Positions 1 to 3,853 of a stretch of DNA of 6,462 bases are shown here, one piece after another. The notes beneath the pieces were generated by a model. The model was not told the DNA's origin and searched no databases. It was given only the letters and a program-made list of their open reading frames with translations. Position numbers and translations under genes: made by a program. Position 1 is the stretch's first letter. Each line of letters begins with the position of its first letter. Origin of the DNA: Prevotellaceae bacterium (lineage in GTDB: Bacteria > Bacteroidota > Bacteroidia > Bacteroidales > Paludibacteraceae); assembly GCA_031270425.1 (NCBI GenBank), contig JAISXQ010000118.1, positions 1 to 6,462 of the forward strand, written 5' to 3'.

Positions 1-314
1 GTTCGGTTTACCACTTCCGCGCTTCCGCAACGGATAACGGCGCAAAACGCTTCCAAATCATCACCCGCAAGGCGGAAATGGACTCGGAAGACAAGGAAGT
101 GAGAGTGCTCCGTATCAACGGCAATACCTTTATCGATAGCCGGAGCAAAAGTACGGCGGAAATACGCCTCTTCGACCTTAGCGGACGGCAGTTGCAACAA
201 ACGCTACGGCTTGCTCCGGGCGAAATAAGGGCGCTTCCGTTACTGCCCGGCGGAGTGTATGTTGTGGGAATAGCTGTGGAAGGGAAGAAGTATTTGGAGA
301 AGGTAATAATGTAA
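1..314 (+). CDS. C-terminal end of a secreted protein with a T9SS type A sorting domain (5' partial)
   Basis: The reading frame is open from the first complete codon at position 3 to a TAA stop at 312-314, so the gene begins before the window. The first visible residues (YHFRAS, then RFQIITR) look like the last strands of a beta-sandwich that often precedes the sorting signal. The final ~75 residues fit a T9SS type A C-terminal domain: a strand with VRVLRINGN, then IRLFDLSGRQ, a loop with PGEIRALPL, then PGGVYVVGI and a terminal KKYLEKVIM. In this family the domain directs export across the outer membrane and is usually removed at the cell surface. The catalytic or binding part of the protein is outside the window, so its function is unknown. 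A methionine at 78 is internal to the domain and is not a likely start. It is followed by a 552-base gap, so it is probably not co-transcribed with the GH5 gene. Confidence 0.85.
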   Translation, partial: SVYHFRASATDNGAKRFQIITRKAEMDSEDKEVRVLRINGNTFIDSRSKSTAEIRLFDLSGRQLQQTLRLAPGEIRALPLLPGGVYVVGIAVEGKKYLEKVIM

Positions 315-321
315 AAAACAA

Positions 322-341
322 CCCCTAACCCCTGAAGGGGG
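322..341. terminator. Small G/C hairpin just after the T9SS-cargo gene, possible weak terminator
   Basis: CCCC at 329-332 pairs with GGGG at 337-340 around a TGAA loop, and another CCCCT copy precedes it at 322-326. It starts 15 bases after the stop codon, where a terminator would sit. It is followed by only a short T4 run (ACTTTT), so intrinsic termination is weakly supported. Similar C-run/G-run words are frequent after Bacteroidota genes, so it may instead be an interspersed repeat. Confidence 0.35.
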
Positions 342-349
342 ACTTTTGG

Positions 350-380
350 TTCGTGCAACGTTGCAGTTTCGTGCGTTGCA
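350..380. repeat. Short imperfect direct repeat with an embedded 12-base palindrome
   Basis: TTCGTGCAACGTTGCA at 350-365 recurs as TTCGTGCGTTGCA at 368-380, differing by loss of three bases (AAC or equivalent). The first copy contains the perfect palindrome TGCAACGTTGCA (354-365). TGCAACG at 354-360 can also pair with CGTTGCA at 374-380, so a transcript could fold in two ways. No function can be assigned. Confidence 0.5.
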
Positions 381-382
381 AA

Positions 383-433
383 AGCGGAATAACACCTAAC
401 AGGTTTTGAAAACCTGTTAGGTGTTATTCCGCT
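383..433. repeat. 51-base near-perfect palindrome (25-bp arms, 1-base centre)
   Basis: The left arm 383-407 is exactly the reverse complement of the right arm 409-433, with the single base G408 between them. The core reads ACCTAACAGGTTTT, G, AAAACCTGTTAGGT, and the outer arms contain GGAATAAC and GTTATTCC. With no loop bases to spare it would form a cruciform or a hairpin with a few unpaired bases at the tip. No T-run follows, so a simple intrinsic terminator is not indicated. Palindromes with this ACCTAACAGGT core are, from memory, widespread between Bacteroidota genes, so an interspersed repeat is the likeliest identity. Confidence 0.85.
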
Positions 434-446
434 GACCTTTCCTGTT

Positions 447-483
447 TAAACTTTTCCAACGTTCCGAACGTTGGAAAAGTTTA
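447..483. repeat. 37-base near-perfect palindrome (18-bp arms, 1-base centre)
   Basis: The left arm 447-464 is the exact reverse complement of the right arm 466-483, around C465. The central part is CCAACGTTC, C, GAACGTTGG, flanked by TAAACTTTT and AAAAGTTTA. It starts 13 bases after the preceding palindrome and has a different sequence but the same design: long arms and a one-base centre. There is no trailing T-run. It is probably an interspersed palindromic repeat or part of a composite element with its neighbour. Confidence 0.85.
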
Positions 484-568
484 GGAAATTACCCCATGCG
501 ACAAAAATATATGCTTTTTGCGACAAGGATGCAAAGCCTGCGTCATAATTGCAACAGATAAGTACATA

Positions 569-604
569 TTTGCAAGCCTCCCGTTTTTTTTCTACGTATC
601 TTTG
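569..604 (+). promoter_or_regulatory. Candidate Bacteroidota promoter (TTTG ... TATCTTTG)
   Basis: TATCTTTG at 597-604 is an exact match to the Bacteroidota -7 consensus TAnnTTTG. The nearest upstream TTTG (569-572) could be the -33 element, but the 24-base spacing is slightly longer than usual. Transcription would start near 611 and give the GH5 gene a leader of about 250 bases. A poorer match, TGTCTTTG at 829-836, sits closer to the start codon but has no properly spaced -33 element. The choice between them is open. Confidence 0.35.
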
Positions 605-756
605 CGTTGATGTAATCCTGTTTTTTTTAGTATCTTGCAACGGTCAAAATTTATATAAACACGGAAACGCCCATAAGAAGAAAATTCTCAATAAAAACAT
701 ATCCCGCAAAACGTGTAACGATAAGCCGGGAGACACAAAGCGCACAAAAAAAATCG

Positions 757-774
757 TCCCGATAGCTATCGGGA
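757..774. repeat. 18-base perfect palindrome TCCCGATAGCTATCGGGA
   Basis: Positions 757-765 and 766-774 are exact reverse complements with no spacer. This palindrome is, from memory, a frequently repeated intergenic word in several Bacteroidota genomes. It lies about 93 bases upstream of the GH5 start codon, inside the leader if the promoter near 600 is used. It could be an interspersed repeat or a binding site for a dimeric protein; the sequence alone does not decide. Confidence 0.75.
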
Positions 775-866
775 TAAAAATCAACCACAAAGAAATAAAG
801 GAGCGCAAAGTAACGTTGCGTAACTTCCTGTCTTTGCAGTTATAAATTATACTAATTTTTAAACAC

Positions 867-2621
867 ATGAAAACAAGAAAATTAAAGGTTCTAAAAAAAG
901 CCGTCGTTTTTACCGGTTTACTGCTGCCGGCTATCGCATTTGCGCAAGGATTTTTGCGGACAGATGGAAAAAATATCGTCAATGATCATGGAAGTGTCCT
1001 GCTGCGCGGCATCGGACTTGGCGGATGGGTATTGCAAGAACCCTACATGCTGGAATTGCCGGGTATTGCCCGAACGCAAACACAGATACGGGCAAAAATT
1101 AACTCCGCAGTTTCCGGCGAACTTACCGGCAAGTTTTATGATACATGGATAAAAAACGGAGTTACAAAAACGGATATTGATTCCCTGTCGTCCTGGGGTT
1201 TCAATTCGCTACGTTTACCGATGCACTATAATTTATTTACGCTTCCGGTAGAACAGGAAACGCTTACAGGCGAAAATACCTGGCTCGAAAAGGGTTTTAC
1301 CGTTATCGACAGTTTGCTTGCATGGTGTAAGTCGAACAATATGTATTTGATGCTGGATCTCCACGCGGTGCCGGGCGGACAGGGAAATGATATTGCCATA
1401 TCCGACGCTTCCGAAATTAAATTGTGGGAAAACGATGAAAACAAAAAGAAAACCATTGCTCTCTGGAAAAAAATAGCCGAACGCTATGCCCGCGAAGAAT
1501 GGATCGGGGCTTACGATATATTAAATGAACCCAACTATGGATTTCAAAGCAACGAAGACAAAAACGGATGTAAGGAAGAGGGCAACGAAGCGCTCCGTGA
1601 ATTGATGATCGAGATTACAACAGCAATCCGGGAGGTCGATAACAAGCATATAATCGTAATTTCGGGAAACTGCTGGGGGACTAATTACCGGGGTATTTTT
1701 CCCCTGTGGGATGAAAATATGGTGATAAGTTTCCATAAGTACTGGAATTATAATACCGTAGAAGAGATTGATTATATGTTGGAATACCGCGAAAAATATA
1801 ATGCTCCCCTGTGGTTAAGCGAATCGGGAGAGAATTCCAATGCTTGGTCTAACGACGCTATCCGGCTGATAGAAAGCCATAATATAGGCTGGTGCTGGTG
1901 GACGTACAAAAAAATGGGACTTTCTTGTCCGATGCAAGTAAAACCTGTTCCGGGTTACGAAAAATTAAAAAAATACTGGAAAGGAGAAGGAGAGAAACTT
2001 TCGGAAAAAGAGGCTTGGGAAATACTAAGCCAACTGGCGGAAAATTATAAAATAGAAAATACCGTTTATCACAAAGACTATATCGACGCTTTATTTCGAC
2101 AGGTAAAAACCGGCGAAACTATTCCTTTTAAGCCGCATGTATTAAATAAACGTAAAAAATTGACTATTTTTGCTTCGGATTACGATTTGGGAAGAAGCAG
2201 TCGCGCGTATTTTGATAAAGATTCTGCCAATTACCGTACTTCAACCAACGAAAATACGATATGGAATAAAGGTTTACAATACCGCAACGATGGGGTAGAT
2301 ATTATATGCTGCGACGACGACGAACTTTCAAATGGCTACTGCGTCGGTTATATAGAAGCCGGAGAATGGATACAATACACTGTTGATGTTGAAAAAGCCG
2401 GAAAATATACATTTAATTCAAGGATTGCGAATCAAGACGCGGCTTCCTTTTATTTTACCGTAAATAATACGAAAACAAACAGCGTCCAGCTTAATCAAGC
2501 GGGTGAAAAGAAATGGATAACAAGGGATTTAAAAAACATAGCTTTAAAAAAGGGGGAAAACGTAATCCGTATGTACGCTGAACAGGGAGGGTTTGATATA
2601 AGCAATATCCAAATAGAGTAA
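867..2621 (+). CDS. Secreted glycoside hydrolase family 5 enzyme with C-terminal CBM6-like module
   Basis: This 584-residue protein is a retaining beta-glycosidase of family GH5, probably acting on a beta-glucan. Residues 1-26 form a signal peptide (basic start, hydrophobic GLLLPAIAFA, cut before QGFL); there is no lipobox cysteine. The catalytic domain spans about 28-350. GH5 landmarks are GLGGW (50-54), R116 in LRLPMHY, H166 in DLHAVPGG, the acid/base E221 in ILNEP, H290 and Y292 in SFHKYW, the nucleophile E319 in LSESGE, and W344 in GWCWWTYKK. Residues 350-425 look like a C-terminal extension of the catalytic domain. Residues about 430-584 match a CBM6-type beta-sandwich, with NDGVDI, NGYCVGYIEAGEWIQYTV and a closing GGFDISNIQIE. 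The GH5 subfamily cannot be assigned by eye, so endo versus exo action and the linkage remain open. The ATG at 867 is chosen because it starts a good signal peptide. GH16 follows 104 bases downstream, suggesting a joint role and probable co-transcription. There is no T9SS signal. Confidence 0.9.
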   Translation: MKTRKLKVLKKAVVFTGLLLPAIAFAQGFLRTDGKNIVNDHGSVLLRGIGLGGWVLQEPYMLELPGIARTQTQIRAKINSAVSGELTGKFYDTWIKNGVTKTDIDSLSSWGFNSLRLPMHYNLFTLPVEQETLTGENTWLEKGFTVIDSLLAWCKSNNMYLMLDLHAVPGGQGNDIAISDASEIKLWENDENKKKTIALWKKIAERYAREEWIGAYDILNEPNYGFQSNEDKNGCKEEGNEALRELMIEITTAIREVDNKHIIVISGNCWGTNYRGIFPLWDENMVISFHKYWNYNTVEEIDYMLEYREKYNAPLWLSESGENSNAWSNDAIRLIESHNIGWCWWTYKKMGLSCPMQVKPVPGYEKLKKYWKGEGEKLSEKEAWEILSQLAENYKIENTVYHKDYIDALFRQVKTGETIPFKPHVLNKRKKLTIFASDYDLGRSSRAYFDKDSANYRTSTNENTIWNKGLQYRNDGVDIICCDDDELSNGYCVGYIEAGEWIQYTVDVEKAGKYTFNSRIANQDAASFYFTVNNTKTNSVQLNQAGEKKWITRDLKNIALKKGENVIRMYAEQGGFDISNIQIE

Positions 2622-2684
2622 AGAGCCAAGAGCCAAGAATCAAGACGTGAAGAGGAAAGAATAAAGAATAAAGAATAAAGATAC
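2621..2684. repeat. Degenerate 7-base tandem repeat (AAGA-led units) between GH5 and GH16
   Basis: Nine consecutive units each begin with AAGA: AAGAGCC twice, AAGAATC, AAGACGTG (8 bases), AAGAGGA, AAGAATA three times, and AAGATAC. The period is 7 throughout except for one 8-base unit. The array begins at the last base of the GH5 stop codon and fills most of the 104-base spacer. It has no potential for strong pairing because it is purine-rich on this strand. Possible roles are a neutral slippage product, a spacer, or a single-stranded purine leader for GH16 translation. Confidence 0.8.
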
Positions 2685-2725
2685 GTAACTGTGTGCTAAA
2701 AATCAACAATTTACAAATTACAACC

Positions 2726-3514
2726 ATGAAAAGAAGCTATTTATTTTTACTAATCGCATTGTTTTCGTTACAGGTTTGCGGACAAAAGCCATTTTCTAAA
2801 CTTGTTTTTGAAGAGAATTTCGACGGCGAAGGCTTACCCGACGAACGGTATTGGAGTTATGAAGAAGGATACGTCAGGAACAAAGAGAAACAGTATTACA
2901 GCGTTAACCGCTTGGAGAACTGCTATCAGAAAGACGGTTTTCTGCATATTGTGATATTGAATGACAGCGCTTTGATAAAAGGCAAAAAGCGCCCGGTAAC
3001 TTCGGCAAGCATATACACAAAAGGAAAACAGGAATGGAAATATTGCAACGTTGAAGTCCGCGCCAAACTGCCATCCTGCTTGGGAACATGGCCCGCTATA
3101 TGGATGATGCCGGTTAAAGACGTTTACGGAAAATGGCCCCGGAGTGGAGAAATCGACATTATGGAACATGTTGGATATGAACCCGAAAATGTACATTATG
3201 CAATTCACTCGGAGAAATATAACCACGTAAAAGGCAATCAGAGAAATCATACGCATCCCTGCCCGGATTCATACACCAGTTTTCATGTTTACGGATTAGA
3301 ATGGACTGAAAATAAAATAACGTGGCGTTTAGATGGAATCGAGCAATTTTCGGTAGAAAAAACAGAAGACAGCCCGGAAGCTTGGCCCTTTGACCAGCCT
3401 TTTTATTTAATCCTTAATGCCGCATTCGGCGGCGGCTGGGGAGGATATAAAGGAATTGACATAAGTCAACTGCCCCAAAAATTTAGCATTGATTATGTGA
3501 GAGTTTATCAATAA
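2726..3514 (+). CDS. Secreted GH16 endo-beta-glucanase, laminarinase type
   Basis: This 262-residue protein is a single-domain family GH16 enzyme, a retaining endo-hydrolase with a beta-jelly-roll fold. The active-site motif is GEIDIMEH at 141-148: E142 nucleophile, D144 assisting, E147 acid/base. The ExDxxE spacing (with the extra residue of the beta-bulge) is typical of laminarinases rather than classic lichenases, which have ExDxE. Other family landmarks are LVFEENFDG at 26-34, WPAIWMMP at 122-129, HVYGLEWTENKITWRLDG at 187-204, and LILNAAFGGGWGG at 228-240. The likely substrate is beta-1,3-glucan, possibly also mixed-linkage glucan. I chose the ATG at 2726 over the in-frame ATG at 2693 because it directly starts a signal peptide (MKRSYLFLLIALFSLQVCG, likely cut before Q20). 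A cysteine at 18 is preceded by LQV, a poor lipobox, so soluble periplasmic or exported protein is more likely than lipoprotein. It follows the GH5 gene closely and has no obvious promoter of its own. Confidence 0.92.
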   Translation: MKRSYLFLLIALFSLQVCGQKPFSKLVFEENFDGEGLPDERYWSYEEGYVRNKEKQYYSVNRLENCYQKDGFLHIVILNDSALIKGKKRPVTSASIYTKGKQEWKYCNVEVRAKLPSCLGTWPAIWMMPVKDVYGKWPRSGEIDIMEHVGYEPENVHYAIHSEKYNHVKGNQRNHTHPCPDSYTSFHVYGLEWTENKITWRLDGIEQFSVEKTEDSPEAWPFDQPFYLILNAAFGGGWGGYKGIDISQLPQKFSIDYVRVYQ

Positions 3515-3547
3515 AAAACTAAGAGACTGTATTAAAAGTAATTTATC

Positions 3548-3640
3548 CACGAAACAACGTTCGGCGTAGCCAATTTACACGAAATTTATTTTAGTATTAT
3601 CTTTTTCGTGTAAATTGGCTACGCCGAACGTTGTTTCGTG
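3548..3640. repeat. Perfect 37-bp inverted repeat with 19-base loop, after the GH16 gene
   Basis: The left arm 3548-3584 and right arm 3604-3640 are exact reverse complements around a 19-base AT-rich loop (3585-3603). The arms contain CAACGTTCGGCGTAGCC and its complement, and begin and end with CACGAAA-type words. The likeness extends outward: TTATCCACG at 3543-3551 is mirrored by CGTGGACAA at 3646-3654, with one mismatch and a 9-base insertion on the right side. In RNA this would be a very stable hairpin starting 33 bases after the GH16 stop. There is no T-run directly after it, so it may block 3' exonucleases or act as a terminator in another way. It may equally be a small interspersed inverted-repeat element. 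Confidence 0.9.
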
Positions 3641-3654
3641 TAATTCGTGGACAA

Positions 3655-3853
3655 CCTCTGCTACAACTCCGAATAACGAATATTTGAACAAAATAAAAAT
3701 AAATTACCCCAACTAAAAAAACAAAAATTACACCTTTGTCAATTTAAATAGTTCTAATATTGCAGTGTCAAATATCCGCCGTTTCGATTTTACGGATAAA
3801 ACGCTAAACGCCGGAATAAAAATTAATGATCACTTTTTTCAAAAATCTAAAAC
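3655..3853 (+). promoter_or_regulatory. AT-rich leader and possible promoter region of the SusC-like gene
   Basis: This stretch holds no gene. TAATATTG at 3755-3762 differs by one base from the TAnnTTTG -7 consensus and has TTTG (3735-3738) 16 bases upstream, slightly short of the usual spacing. CACCTTTG at 3731-3738 is another one-mismatch candidate but lacks a -33 partner. Either would give a leader of roughly 85-110 bases. TATCCG at 3773-3778 and CGGATA at 3793-3798 form a 6-bp inverted repeat that could be a small hairpin or operator. The bases before the ATG at 3854 are A-rich with no Shine-Dalgarno sequence. No anti-sigma or hybrid two-component regulator gene is visible in the window. 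Confidence 0.35.

Larger units (their letters stand above)
315..866. other. 552-base intergenic region rich in palindromes, no credible gene
   Basis: No reading frame here looks like a real protein. The longest + strand frame (549-845) is lysine-rich translation of A-rich DNA and passes through a palindrome. The left part (about 320-485) holds a small G/C hairpin, a direct repeat and two long palindromes. The middle (about 580-640) has two T8 tracts with promoter-like sequence. The right part (about 700-845) is A-rich with recurring CACAAAG and GCGCAAAG words around an 18-base palindrome, resembling decayed repeat filler common between Bacteroidota genes. The last 25 bases before the GH5 start are very AT-rich and carry no Shine-Dalgarno sequence, as is usual in this phylum. 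Confidence 0.7.

Noticed and set aside
8..358. 116-codon minus-strand open frame
   Set aside because: It is antisense to the well-supported T9SS sorting-domain frame and resembles no known protein.
549..845. 98-codon + strand frame with a lipobox-like LVSCNGQ segment
   Set aside because: The start lies about 30 residues before the hydrophobic part, overlapping the promoter-like sequence, and the rest is a lysine-rich translation of A-rich DNA. Its VPIAIGI stretch is simply the palindrome at 757-774 translated. No domain is recognisable.
446..982. Minus-strand frames of 64 and 112 codons across the intergenic gap
   Set aside because: They run through palindromes and low-complexity DNA, the second overlaps the GH5 signal peptide region antisense, and neither shows a domain.
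2621..2684. CRISPR array
   Set aside because: The repeats are 7 bases long with no spacers of constant length, so this is a simple tandem repeat.
2693..2725. Upstream ATG at 2693 as the GH16 start
   Set aside because: It would add MLKINNLQITT before a signal peptide that is complete from the ATG at 2726. The added segment is translated AT-rich leader.
3548..3640. Terminal inverted repeats of an insertion sequence
   Set aside because: Only 19 bases lie between the arms and there is no transposase gene in the window, so it is at most a tiny non-autonomous element.
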